Assembly (NCBI GenBank): GCA_963995525.1 | Contig: OZ023206.1 | Location: 73,748,506-73,812,505 of the forward strand | DNA length: 64,000 nt | Source of the DNA: Escarpia spicata | Taxonomy: Eukaryota > Annelida > Polychaeta > Sabellida > Siboglinidae | Direction: 5' to 3' | Shown here: one piece after another, positions 47,001 to 59,394 of the stretch | Numbering within the stretch: position 1 is the first letter of the stretch | Layout of the letters: every line of letters starts with the position of its first letter | Program-made: the position numbers and the translations under genes | Notes under the pieces: generated by a model | Databases searched by the model: none | What the model saw: only the letters and a program-made list of their open reading frames with translations | What the model was told of the DNA's origin: nothing

Positions 47001-50000
47001 TACTGAATCAAAGGCTTTACTGAAATCCAAATAAACAGAATCAACCTGTCAACCACTCTATGCATTGCCAGGAATAGCCACATGATCTAAGCTTGAGAAT
47101 TAACAATGGGTGGCATACTGAATCAAAGGCTTTACTGAAATCCAAATAAACATAATCAACCTGTCAACAACTCTATGCATTGCCCGGAATAGCCACATGA
47201 TCTAAGCTTGTGAATTAACAATGGGTGGCATACTGAATCAAAGGCTTTACTGAAATCCAAATAAACAGAATCAACCTGTCAACCACTCTAGGCATTGCCC
47301 GGAATAGCCACATGATCTAAGCTTGTGAATTAACAATGGGTGGCATACTGAATCAAAGGCTTTACTGAAATCCAAATAAACAGAATCAACCTGTCAACCA
47401 CTCTATGCATTGCCCGGAATAGCCACATGATCTAAGCTTGTGAATTAACAATGGGTGGCATACTGAATCAAAGGTTTTACTGAAATCCAAATAAACAGAA
47501 TCAACCTGTCAACCACTCTATGCATTGCCCGGAATAGCCACATGATCTAAGCTTGTGAATTAACAATGGGTGGCATACTGAATCAAAGGCTTTACTGAAA
47601 TCCAAATAAACAGAATCAACCTGTCAACCACTCTATGCATTGCCCGGAATAGCCACATGATCTAAGCTTGTGAATTAACAATGGGTGGCATACTGAATCA
47701 AAGGCTTTACTGAAATCCAAATAAACAGAATCAACCTGTCAACCACTCTATGCATTGCCCGGAATAGCCACATGATCTAAGCTTGTGAATTAACAATGGG
47801 TGGCATACTGAATCAAAGGCTTTACTGAAATCCAAATAAACAGAATCAACCTGTCAACCACTCTATGCATTGCCAGGAATAGCCACATGATCTAAGCTTG
47901 AGAATTAACAATGGGTGGCATACTGAATCAAAGGCTTTACTGAAATCCAAATAAACAGAATCAACCTGTCAACCACTCTATGCATTGCCCGGAATAGCCA
48001 CATGATCTAAGCTTGTGAATTAACAATGGGTGGCATACTGAATCAAAGGCTTTACTGAAATCCAAATAAACAGAATCAACCTGTCAACCACTCTATGCAT
48101 TGCCCTGAATAGCCACATGATCTAAGCTTGTGAATTAACAATTAGTGGCATACTGAATCAAAGGCTTTACTGAAATCCAAATAAACAGAATCAACCTGTC
48201 AACCACTCTATGCATTGCCCTGAATAGCCACATGATCTAAGCTTGTGAATTAACAATGGGTGGCATACTGAATCAAAGGCTTTACTGAAATCCAAATAAA
48301 CAGAATCAACCTGTCAACCACTCTAGGCATTGCCCGGAATAGCCACATGATCTAAGCTTGTGAATTAACAATGGGTGGCATACTGAATCAAAGGCTTTAC
48401 TGAAATCCAAATAAACAGAATCAACCTGTCAACCACTCTATGCATTGCCCTGAATAGCCACATGATCTAAGCTTGTGAATTAACAATGGGTGGCATACTG
48501 AATCAAAGGCTTTACTGAAATCCAAATAAACAGAATCAACCTGTCAACCACTCTAGGCATTGCCCGGAATAGCCACATGATCTAAGCTTGTGAATTAACA
48601 ATGGGTGGCATACTGAATCAAAGGCTTTACTGAAATCCAAATAAACAGAATCAACCTGTCAACCACTCTATGCATTGCCCGGAATAGCCACATGATCTAA
48701 GCTTGTGAATTAACAATGGGTGGCATACTGAATCAAAGGCTTTACTGAAATCCAAATAAACAGAATCAACCTGTCAACCACTCTATGCATTGCTCGGAAT
48801 AGCCACATGATCTAAGCTTGTGAATTAACAATGGGTGGCATACTGAATCAAAGGCTTTACTGAAATCCAAATAAACAGAATCAACCTGTCGACCACTCTA
48901 TGCATTGCCCGGAATAGCCACATGATCTAAGCTTGTGAATTACCAATGGGTGGCATACTGAATCAAAGGCTTTACTGAAATCCAAATAAACAGAATCAAC
49001 CTGTCAACCACTCTATGCATTGCCCGGAATAGCCACATGATCTAAGCTTGTGAATTAACAATGGGTGGCATACTGAATCAAAGGCTTTACTGAAATCCAA
49101 ATAAACAGAATCAACCTGTCAACCACTCTATGCATTGGCCGGAATAGCCACATGATCTAAGCTTGTGAATTAACAATGGGTGGCATACTGAATCAAAGGC
49201 TTTACTGAAATCCAAATAAACAGAATCAACCTGTCAACCACTGTATGCATTGCCCTGAATAGCCACATGATCTAAGCTTGTGAATTAACAATGGGTGGCA
49301 TACTGAATCAAAGGCTTTACTGAAATCCAAATAAACAGAATCAACCTGTCAACCACTCTATGCATTGCCCGGAATAGCCACATGATCTAAGCTTGTGAAT
49401 TAACAATGGGTGGCATACTGAATCAAAGGCTTTACTGAAATCCAAATAAACAGAATCAACCTGTCAACCACTCTATGCATTGCCCGGAATAGCCACATGA
49501 TCTAAGCTTGTGAATTAACAATGGGTGGCATACTGAATCAAAGGCTTTACTGAAATCCAAATAAACAGAATCAACCTGTCAACCACTCTATGCATTGCCC
49601 GGAATAGCCACATGATCTAAGCTTGTGAATTAACAATGGGTGGCATACTGAATCAAAGGCTTTACTGAAATCCAAATAAACAGAATCAACCTGTCAACCA
49701 CTCTATGCATTGCCCTGAATAGCCACATGATCTAAGCTTGTGAATTAACAATGGGTGGCATACTGAATCAAAGGCTTTACTGAAATCCAAATAAACAGAA
49801 TCAACCTGTCAACCACTCTATGCATTGCCCGGAATAGCCACATGATCTAAGCTTGTGAATTAACAATGGGTGGCATACTGAATCAAAGGCTTTACTGAAA
49901 TCCAAATAAACAGAATCAACCTGTCAACCACTCTATGCATTGCCAGGAATAGCCACATGATCTAAGCTTGAGAATTAACAATGGGTGGCATACTGAATCA

Positions 50001-52760
50001 AAGGCTTTACTGAAATCCAAATAAACATAATCAACCTGTCAACAACTCTATGCATTGCCCGGAATAGCCACATGATCTAAGCTTGTGAATTAACAATGGG
50101 TGGCATACTGAATCAAAGGCTTTACTGAAATCCAAATAAACAGAATCAACCTGTCAACCACTCTAGGCATTGCCCGGAATAGCCACATGATCTAAGCTTG
50201 TGAATTAACAATGGGTGGCATACTGAATCAAAGGCTTTACTGAAATCCAAATAAACAGAATCAACCTGTCAACCACTCTATGCATTGCCCGGAATAGCCA
50301 CATGATCTAAGCTTGTGAATTAACAATGGGTGGCATACTGAATCAAAGGTTTTACTGAAATCCAAATAAACAGAATCAACCTGTCAACCACTCTATGCAT
50401 TGCCCGGAATAGCCACATGATCTAAGCTTGTGAATTAACAATGGGTGGCATACTGAATCAAAGGCTTTACTGAAATCCAAATAAACAGAATCAACCTGTC
50501 AACCACTCTATGCATTGCCCGGAATAGCCACATGATCTAAGCTTGTGAATTAACAATGGGTGGCATACTGAATCAAAGGCTTTACTGAAATCCAAATAAA
50601 CAGAATCAACCTGTCAACCACTCTATGCATTGCCCGGAATAGCCACATGATCTAAGCTTGTGAATTAACAATGGGTGGCATACTGAATCAAAGGCTTTAC
50701 TGAAATCCAAATAAACAGAATCAACCTGTCAACCACTCTATGCATTGCCAGGAATAGCCACATGATCTAAGCTTGAGAATTAACAATGGGTGGCATACTG
50801 AATCAAAGGCTTTACTGAAATCCAAATAAACAGAATCAACCTGTCAACCACTCTATGCATTGCCCGGAATAGCCACATGATCTAAGCTTGTGAATTAACA
50901 ATGGGTGGCATACTGAATCAAAGGCTTTACTGAAATCCAAATAAACAGAATCAACCTGTCAACCACTCTATGCATTGCCCTGAATAGCCACATGATCTAA
51001 GCTTGTGAATTAACAATGGGTGGCATACTGAATCAAAGGCTTTACTGAAATCCAAATAAACAGAATCAACCTGTCAACCACTCTAGGCATTGCCCGGAAT
51101 AGCCACATGATCTAAGCTTGTGAATTAACAATGGGTGGCATACTGAATCAAAGGCTTTACTGAAATCCAAATAAACAGAATCAACCTGTCAACCACTGTA
51201 TGCATTGCCCGGAATAGCCACATGATCTAAGCTTGTGAATTAACAATGGGTGGCATACTGAATCAAAGGCTTTACTGAAATCCAAATAAACAGAATCAAC
51301 CTGTCAACCACTCTATGCATTGCCCGGAATAGCCATATGATCTAAGCTTGTGAATTAACAATGGGTGGCATACTGAATCAGAGGCTTTACTGAAATCCAA
51401 ATAAACAGAATCAACCTGTCAACCACTCTATGCATTGCCAGGAATAGCCACATGATCTAAGCTTGTGAATTAACAATGGGTGGCATACTGAATCAGAGGC
51501 TTTACTGAAATCCAAATAAACAGAATCAACCTGTCAACCACTCTATGCATTGCCCGGAATAGCCATATGATCTAAACTGGTGAATTAACAATGGGTGGCA
51601 TACTGAATCAGAGGCTTTACTGAAATCCAAATAAACAGAATCAACCTGTCAACCACTCTATGCATTGCCCGGAATAGCCATATGATCTAAGCTTGTGAAT
51701 TAACAATGGGTGGCATACTGAATCAAAGACTTTACTGAAATCCAAATAAACAGAATCAACCTGTTTCTTGTTGTCAATAAATTCAGATATGGCGTTCAAG
51801 TAACTAGCTAGATTAGATACTGTAGTTCTACACGTCACAAATCCGTGTTGGCTGCCCGACATTGTGTTACGCACATGCTCATACAATGAGTCGAATACGA
51901 CTTTCTCAAAAACTTTGCTAAATAGCGGTAAGAGAGAGATAGGTCTGTAGTTGCACACATTTCGTTTATCTCCCTTCTTGTACACAGGAACAACATTTGC
52001 TCTTTTAAAACAAATTGGAAAAGTTCCACATTTTAAGGACACCTTAAAAGCGTAGTTAGTGGACCTGCTAATTCGGCAGCACATTCCCTAAGGATTACAC
52101 CTGATATATTGTCAGGTCCGCATGCTTTGTTTACATCGGTGGTTCTTAGTACTCCGATGACATCATCATAAGACACATTGATATTAGTCATTGAGTCGGA
52201 TTGACAGGAGGGAATTATTGGATAAACAAGGTTATCTACTAATGCAAAGACAAATTCGAAGTGGTCAGAAAATAGTTCTGCTGGACTGTCAGCTGGACTG
52301 TCTGCCTCAGTGCCTTTATATACCATTGAGTTAGGAAGTGTTACATTAGTTTGTTTGCTTTAGGCAAAACTAAATATACATTTGGTGTTTTGTTTGACGG
52401 ACTTTTCAATTTCCGATATGTAGTCACAATACCTTTGTCTTTTAAGTTCCTTAAAAGTAGTTCGTAGTTCAGAAAATACTTGGTAATCAGATAACGAATG
52501 TGAGCGTTTATGTGTGCGGTGTCTTTCTCGTTCAATGTTGCGATCATATCGTTATCATATCATACTGGGTATTTACATCCACGAATGCAGATACGAGGAA
52601 CGCATTCGTTTATGGCAGCATACAAAATGTCATAAAATAGATCAAAACTCTCGTCAATGTCAGTAGTGTCCGTGAGAAATGATACAAGACAATAAGTGTC
52701 TTAGGCGACAAAAGTCTGCTTTGCGATAGTTCTAACCTACTTTTTGTTCCTAGGGTCAAC
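44100..52760 (-). mobile_element. LINE whose RT gene contains a 6.5-kb internal satellite expansion
   Basis: Minus-strand order: linker (about 52760-52330, several stops); RT start (52326-52033, KACGPDNISGVILREC); RT (52084-51641) with VVPVYKKGDKRNVCNYRPIS, QHGFVTCRTT and VDSVYLDFSKVFDSVCH; then the 115-bp array; then RT motifs B and C (45243-44962) with VLSGVPHGSQIGPLMFILYV and YADHKILF (second Asp changed to His); C-terminal region (44668-44402, LPSLQHRRQVADLMFLHKCV); and a 3' UTR with AATAATAAAACAATAAT-type tail near 44200. Both halves join naturally across the array, so the array expanded inside a pre-existing LINE copy. The element is 5' truncated. Confidence 0.85.
45215..51764. repeat. 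115-bp satellite array, about 57 units, derived from LINE RT motif A
   Basis: The unit includes TGCATTGCCCGGAATAGCCA, CATGATCTAAGCTTGTGAAT and GGCATACTGAATCAAAGGCT, with a HindIII site in nearly every unit. Period is exactly 115 (for example 45327 to 45442). Reversed, the unit encodes QVDSVYLDFSKAFDSVCHPL then LIHKLRSCGYSGQCIEWL, that is RT motif A of the surrounding LINE. Since 115 is not a multiple of three, the frame changes every unit. Rare variants recur exactly 2,875 bp (25 units) apart, for example at 46016 and 48891, 46261 and 49136, 47471 and 50346. Units at the right edge are the most diverged. Confidence 0.97.
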
Positions 52761-52925
52761 ACTAACATTGGAACTAGGGCTTTTTTGTTGCTGCACCAAT
52801 CTTTGGAATATGCTCCCTCTTAGTGTTAGATCATTTAAAAATATTACAAAATTCCGTTGTCATTTAAAAACTTATCTTTACAACCTTGCTTATCTACCGT
52901 AGCTCCCTAGCGCCTTGACCCACGT
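52740..52925 (+). mobile_element. L2-like LINE ORF2 C-terminal fragment
   Basis: The plus strand reads VPRVNTNIGTRAF, a one-base shift, then LWNMLPLSVRSFKNITKFRC and LKTYLYNLAYLP before TAG near 52901, the standard L2 C-terminus. CCCTAGCGCCTTGACCC in the following bases resembles L2 3' UTR sequence. It abuts a minus-strand LINE on its left side and another on its right. Confidence 0.78.
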
Positions 52926-53217
52926 GTTGACAACTGGAATACTTCTTATGGATTTTGAGATTGACCAACCCTTTTGTTTTGATGCACCTCTGAGCTTGGT
53001 TTCTATTATTGAATATAACATATTCTGTTCAGTTTGAGAGATAAGTCTTAAACTATTTGAGGGGAGTACTCCTTATTCCATAATATTCAAGTTTATGTAA
53101 TAAGATTTGGTGATCAATTGTAACAAATGCTTTACTCATATCCAGGAAAACACTAAGAACCGAGTCTTTTTTTTAGAGCTTTTGTGACATCACTAATAAG
53201 TGCGGTTATAGCATTTA

Positions 53218-53772
53218 TTGTTGAATCGGCAGGCGAAGCTTGACATGAGAGTATGGCAGGAATTTTTGAGAAATTTCAATGGTAGGGCATTTATCCTGAA
53301 TGAGAAGTTTCGCACAGGTGAATGTTTGGATCTATACACTGATGCATCGGGCAGCGTAGGATACGGGGCAGTGTATGGCAAGGAATGGTTTTGGGGAGAA
53401 TGGCCTCAATCATGGTTTTCACGGAACATTGCAGTGTTAGAGTTGTTCCCTATCATGGCTGCGGTTGAAGTCTGGGGGGGGGGGGTATGGGCAAATCAGA
53501 GTGTACGCTTCTTTACAGATAATGAAGCACTCGTGTCAGTCATTAATAAACAGACATCCCGCGAACCCCAAATTATGACTCTACTTCGCAGGATGATCCC
53601 CACTTGCCTAACATTCAATATAAACTTGATGGCATGTCATGTGCTGGGTCGAGTGAACAGTTTGGCAAACAGGTTGACACGTCGTCAGTTGGATGAATAT
53701 AGAATGTTGGCTCCCTGGGCTAATGCCATGCCAATCGATCTGCCAGCTCATATCTTACCGCACAATTTATAA
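53218..53772 (+). CDS. DIRS-like retroelement RNase H domain fragment
   Basis: An open frame of 184 codons. Family-like sequence begins at RQAKLDMRVWQEFLRNFNG (about 53228); the first codons belong to the host LINE, so the start is a truncation, not an initiation site. RNase H landmarks: Asp42 in YTDASGSVGYGAV, Glu75 in LELFPI, Asp101 in FFTDNEALV, and position 151 in NSLANRL, which is Asn where active relatives have Asp (LADRLSR). The ending MLAPWANAMPIDLPAHILP matches the C-terminus of RT-RNase H proteins of DIRS/tyrosine-recombinase-type elements. A run of G around 53476-53486 falls inside the frame and adds Gly residues. The RT part is missing upstream. Confidence 0.8.
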   Translation: MLNRQAKLDMRVWQEFLRNFNGRAFILNEKFRTGECLDLYTDASGSVGYGAVYGKEWFWGEWPQSWFSRNIAVLELFPIMAAVEVWGGGVWANQSVRFFTDNEALVSVINKQTSREPQIMTLLRRMIPTCLTFNINLMACHVLGRVNSLANRLTRRQLDEYRMLAPWANAMPIDLPAHILPHNL

Positions 53773-53804
53773 CAAGGCGTTTAAAGAAACCATGTTGGAG
53801 GATG

Positions 53805-54025
53805 TGAAGACTTGTCACGGGCAAGCTCTTACAGTCCTGGTAGAGTAGCATACTTTTAAAATTATGTGGGTTTTGACAGTGTTACAATGCTAGGGAGGCT
53901 TGTCACGGGCGAGATCTTCCAAGCTTTGTAAGCAGCATAGTGCTTTGGCAGTTACAATGATGGGGCTATGATAAGTTAGAATGATAGTCTGACTTGTCAC
54001 GGGCGAGATCTTCATGTCCTTGTAT
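53805..54025 (+). repeat. Three direct repeats of about 90 bp downstream of the RNase H
   Basis: CTTGTCACGGGC followed by GAGATCTT- or AAGCTCTT-type sequence occurs at 53811, 53899 and 53993. Repeats of this kind could belong to the 3' region of the DIRS-like element. Confidence 0.7.
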
Positions 54026-55560
54026 ATATAGATATAGGGAGTCGTTGTCATTTGAGGTGGGGTGTGACATGCTCAGGTGACCTTGTGGCGGAATGGCCCC
54101 ACCTCTCTTTAGTGTTTTAATAAGTAGTAGTTTTAGTTGTCGAAATGTTTGACATCTTTTTGAGAGGTTTTTATGTATTATTTACGATTTTAATGTAGTG
54201 CTTTATCATGTGGGTCTTTATTTAGAATGCATAGTCTAAGTAAACGGGGCAATGCCTAAGACCTCAAATGGCCCACATTTGTTTGTAAATATTTGCAAGT
54301 TATAACTCATCCAATAATCTGGTGAGTAATAAATAACTGTCAGAAGGTTATTCTGGCCATATACTACCATATCTCTTGTTGACTTGTTGCATTGCGTAAA
54401 GGTTTTTTTGCTATTTTCAATTCATGATCATCTGTCTCGTACTATTCCTTCAACTACTGACTTGTTTATTAAAATAGTTATTGGTAGAGCTACTCGCTCA
54501 CCGAATAGTTTTAGAACAAGTGGACAAAGATTGTCATTACCAAAACGTTTCTTAAGTTGAAGGGACATTATAATTTGCCTGATCTAATTTTCATCGGTTT
54601 ATTTTTGGGCTCCACTTTTTGGATTTTGTTTAGGGCAATTCTGAAGGAATACATTTGCATGGTTTGGATCAACATTTAAAAAAAGTTACAAAATGTATTC
54701 AAAATTTGATTAGGTTCATTATGCAATGATAGTCTAATTGTTGTAGATACGTCCAATTAATTTGACGGAGAGCAGATGTTGTGTGTCGAATGGACATGTT
54801 CAATAAAGGTTTATGTTTGAATATTAATGGCTCGTTTGATTTTTAGAAGGCTTCCGCTTGCCAATTAAACAAAATATAGGTAAATGATCGGATATACCAC
54901 TGTACAGTATGCCAGAGTGAACAAATGGGGTTGTATGCCGTACATACATGTTATCAATGAGGGTAACAGAAGTATGGGTGATACGCGTTGGCTTGTAATA
55001 GTGGGAATGGTGTTTGCTGCTAGATACGTATGTAGAAGGTCGGATGAGGGTTTATAGGAGGCAGTTTTTAGGTAGTCAAAATGTTGATAAGTTCCTATTG
55101 TGACCTGATTGCTTGAGCTTTGAGTCTTATGTAATATTGATTTATATCGTTGAATAGATGAAGTGACATTTGTATTAGGAATCCGGTATATTTTGCCAAT
55201 GATTGAAGTTTAACAATTACCACTAGATTCAACAAATATAGATTCAAGTTCACCTTCTATGAAAATAGCAAGCTCATCACGAAGATTGTATTGAATATTA
55301 TCATACATACATACATACACCACCTTTAGATTTAACCTTCCTGTTTTTTTAATAAAGTAGTAATTAAGCAGTTTAAGAAGATGCACATTATCATTTAGAA
55401 ATGTTTCACATAATAAAATAAATTTCAACATCTGCACCAGATAGTTCTGATAATAATGTTTTAAGTTGATAAAATTTAGATGAGTCCTGGTATATTTAGA
55501 TGGAGTACTTTGTACTGAAAATTATTATGACAAAATTTGTCAGGAAGTATATTGTTAACA

Positions 55561-56261
55561 TCATAGTAATTACTATTTATATCAGGTAAATTAAAACAGT
55601 TTTTTGTAAGTCTTCGTTATGAGTAAATATATTGTACAAATGCCTGAGATGTAGCTCAGAATAATTACTTAACATATCATCCATATTTTATTGGGAGTAA
55701 TTAGCTGTCTATACACATATTGCATTTTAAGTCACAAAAGAAGAAAATAATTGTCAACAAAAAGTACTATATGATAAGAAGAAAATCGTTAAATGAAAGA
55801 ACATCTCAGATGTTGAGATGTTCATAAAGGACTTTTCTAAAATAAAACATGTCTGGTGTCGATAATTGTGAAGTAGTTGAATATATATCATTGTAGTAGT
55901 TGTGTTTACATACACATTTCAGAAGGTTATACAGTGCGAGTTTAGGAGAATTAGATAAAGATGGACAGGTGGCTATGCAGAACAGCTTAGCAAAAACACG
56001 AAAAGAAACTAAATGCATGGCTGACTACAAGGTAGATGACTGGCTGTGAAGTCAGGCTAAGACGACTAGCAAACAACTAATACCTTCAACTAAACATGCT
56101 GCGGTGGTACCCATGTATCACTAACCTGATATATAGTATTAGTAAGCCATTGTGCATTTACTCAACTAATATAAAAACTAACATCATAGTATAACATATC
56201 ACAATGGATGATATGTTACATACCCGCACTGCATTTAGCAAACCAATGACATTTTAACCAG
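55561..56261. other. Unassigned AT-rich stretch
   Basis: It may include the 5' part of the L2-like LINE (minus-strand frame MDDMLSNYSELHLRHLYNIF near 55690 and a frame at 56018-55806), but I cannot assign a domain. Confidence 0.35.
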
Positions 56262-58735
56262 TGACAGCCATTATTGGGCCAATGCAGTTCTTGCAATGGT
56301 AAACCAACGATAGCCATTATTGGGCCAATGCAGTTCTTGCAATGGCAAACCAACAATAGCCATTATTGGGCCAATGCTGTTCTTACAATGGCAAACCAAC
56401 GATAGCCATTATTGGGCCAATGCTGTTCTTACAATGGCAAACCAACGATAGCCATTATTGGGCCAATGCAGTTATTGCAATGGCAAACCAACGATAGCCA
56501 TTATTGGGCCAATGCAGTTCTTGCAATGGCAAACCAACAATAGCCATCATTGGACCAATGCTGTTCTTGCAATGGCAAACCAACGATAACCATCATTGGA
56601 CCAATGCTGTTCTTGCAATGGCAAACCAACGATAGCCATTATTGGGCCAATGCAGTTCTTGCAATGGCAAACCAACGATAGCCATCATTGGACCAATGCT
56701 GTTCTTGCAATGGCAAATCAACGATAGCCATCACTGGACCAATCCTGTTCTTGCAATGGCAAACCAACGATAGCCATCATTGGACCAATGCTGTTCTTAC
56801 AATGGCAAACCAACGATAGCCATCATTGGACCAGTGCTGTTCTTGCAATGGCAAACCAACGATAGCCATTATTGGGCCAATGCAGTTCTTGCAATGGCAA
56901 ACCAACGATAGCCATCATTGGACCAATTCAGTTCTTGCAATGGCAAACCAACGATAGCCATCATTGGACCAATGCTGTTATTGCAATGGCAAACCAACGA
57001 TGGCACACCAACGACAGCCATTATTGGGCCAAAGCTGTTCTTGCAATGGCAAACCAGCGATAGCAATTATTGGGTCAATGCAGTTCTTGCAATGGCAAAC
57101 CAATGATAGCCATTATTGGGCCAATGCAGTTCTTGCAATGGCAAACCAACGATAGCCATCATTGGGCCAAAGCTGTTCTTGCAATGGCAAACCAACGATA
57201 GCCATCATTGGGCCAATGCTGTTCTTGCAATGGCAAACCAACAATAGCCATCATTGGACCAATGCTGTTCTTGCAATGGCAAACCAATGATGGCAAACCA
57301 AAGATAGTCATCATTGGACCAATGTTGTTCTTGCAATGGCAAACCAACGATAGCAATTATTGGGCCAATGCAGTTCTTGCAATGACAAACCAACGATAGC
57401 CATCATTGGACCAATGCAGTTCTTGCAATAGCAAACCAACGACAGCCATTATTGGGCCAAAGCTGTTCTTGCAACGGCAAACCAACGATAGCCATCATTG
57501 GGCCAATGCTGTTCTTGCAATGGCAAACCAACGATAGCCATCATTGGACTAATGATGTTCTTGCAATGGCAAACCAACGATAGCCATTATTGGGCCAATG
57601 CATTTCTTGCAATGGCAAACCAACGATAGCCATCATTGGACCAATGCTGTTCTTACAATGGCAAACCAACGATAGCCATTATTGGGCCAATGCAGTTATT
57701 GTAATGGCAAACCAACGATAGCCATTATTGGGCCAATGCAGTTCTTGCAATGGCAAACCAACGATAGCCATTATTGGGCCAATGCAGTTCTTGCAATGGC
57801 AAACCAACAATAGCCATCATTGGACCAATGCTGTTCTTGCAATGGCAAACCAACGATAGCCATTATTGGGCCAATGCAGTTCTTGCAATGGCAAACCAAC
57901 GATAGCCATCATTGGACCAATGCTGTTCTTGCAATGGCAAACCAACGATAGCCATCATTGGACCAATGCTGTTCTTGCAATGGCAAACCAACGATAGCCA
58001 TTATTGGGCCAATGCAGTTCTTGCAATGGCAAACCAACGATAGCCATCATTGGACCAATTCAGTTCTTGCAATGGCAAACCAACGATAGCCATCATTGGA
58101 CCAATGCTGTTATTGCAATGGCAAACCAACGATGGCACACCAACGACAGCCATTATTGGGCCAAAGCTGTTCTTGCAATGGCAAACCAACGATAGCCATC
58201 ATTGGGCCAAAGCTGTTCTTGCAATGGCAAACCAGCGATAGCCATTATTGGGCCAATGCAGTTCTTGCAATGGCAAACCAACGATAGCCATCATTGGGCC
58301 AAAGCTGTTCTTGCAATGGCAAACCAACGATAGCCATCATTGGGCCAGTGCTGTTCTTGCAATGGCAAACCAACAATAGCCATCATTGGACCAATGCTGT
58401 TCTTGCAATGGCAAACCAATGATGGCAAACCAAAGATAGTCATCATTGGACCAATGTTGTTCTTGCAATGGCAAACCAACGATAGCAATTATTGGGCCAA
58501 TGCAGTTCTTGCAATGGCAAACCAATGATGGCAAACCAAAGATAGTCATCATTGGACCAATGTTGTTCTTGCAATGGCAAACCAACGATAGCAATTATTG
58601 GGCCAATGCAGTTCTTGCAATGACAAACCAACGATAGCCATCATTGGACCAATGCAGTTCTTGCAATAGTTCTTGCAATGGCAAACCAACGACAGCCATT
58701 ATTGGGCCAAAGCTGTTCTTGCAACGGCAAACCAA
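56262..58735 (+). repeat. 46-bp minisatellite, about 53 copies, with a 1,132-bp higher-order duplication
   Basis: The unit contains AATGGCAAACCAACGATAGC and CATCATTGGACCAATGCTGT; most units carry ATTGG and CCAAT as a near-palindrome (ATTGGGCCAAT). Rare variants recur 1,132 bp apart: TGGCACACC at 57001 and 58133, GACCAATTCAG at 56921 and 58053. Short insertions (for example GATGGCAAACCAAAGATAG) are also shared. Translations of about 62-65 residues in both directions are periodic artefacts. Confidence 0.95.
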
Positions 58736-59264
58736 TGATGGCAAACCAATGACAGCCATTATTGGGTCAATGATGTTTTGATAATGGTAAACCAATGATG
58801 ACAAATGCATGGCAGACATTATTGGGCCAATGATATTTTTCAATGGCAAGTCAATAATGACAAACCAATGACAAACTATCGTTGGCCCAATCATGGTTTC
58901 TGCAGCGAGCATTGTTCCAATGAGATTTGCAAGCTGGGATGTGAATGCTACACCACCATTTTAATTGTACTTTGTTTTTATCTGTCTCATGTATCGTTAT
59001 GATTTTATTGATTTATTTATTATGTATTTGTTTTTTATGTGATGACGACTGAGTGGCTCGGCCATCAGAAATAGTATATACTAAGCATGTTACTGAGTGA
59101 AAATAAAATGATCAATCAGAGGAATTGCAAACTTGACAGGCACAATCATGTAGCAAAATCACAGTGGTCAATGACATGTTATTTGTTCAAAAACTAGTGA
59201 CGAAAGCTGCTACAAATGTGACAATCAAGAAACTTAGTAAACGCTAATAATAATATTTAATAGG
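58736..59264. other. Degenerate edge of the 46-bp array and unassigned sequence
   Basis: Decayed repeat copies continue to about 58890. Then comes a stretch with GACTGAGTGGCTCGGCCATC and AATAAAATG at about 59045-59112 that resembles a LINE 3' UTR, though I cannot name the family. Confidence 0.4.
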
Positions 59265-59394
59265 CTATTTAACAAGATTTAACAAGATTGCCGTCCAGAG
59301 CTGTAAGCTCCAGACGGCATGCGTACAAGGAAGCCTTTGGCTTATTGAGAGTCCAACAATTTTCCACCTGCGTATAACCCGCCCTCGCCAGATG
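59265..59394 (-). mobile_element. CR1-like LINE 3' tail fragment
   Basis: TTTAACAAGATTTAACAAGA, then CCAGAC-type sequence, AAGGAAGCCTTTGGCTTATT and GAGAGTCCAA match the 3' end of the minus-strand LINE at 22600-22735. Only about 130 bp is present, ending exactly where the 76-bp array starts. Confidence 0.8.

Larger units (their letters stand above)
52926..55560 (-). mobile_element. L2-like LINE in two pieces around a DIRS-like insertion
   Basis: Right piece (about 55560-54420): endonuclease with KFYQLKTLLSEL, ILLCETFLND and TRITHTSVTLIDNMYV, then GILYSGISDHLPIFCLIGK with the SDH catalytic motif, then an RT entry segment with PITILINKSVVEGI near 54480. Left piece (about 53226-52926): STINAITALISDVTKAL, then FLDMSKAF in a second frame and [20 protein letters not shown]. 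The break falls just before STINA, so the intervening 53229 to about 54300-54430 DNA is an insertion. Stops and frame changes are common. The right-hand junction is not resolved. Confidence 0.72.

Noticed and set aside
45215..51764. Possible CRISPR-like array
   Set aside because: Units abut directly with no spacers and are RT-derived; the genome is eukaryotic.
56869..58594. Many frames of 62-85 codons in both directions
   Set aside because: Periodic products of the 46-bp array, where three units make 46 codons.
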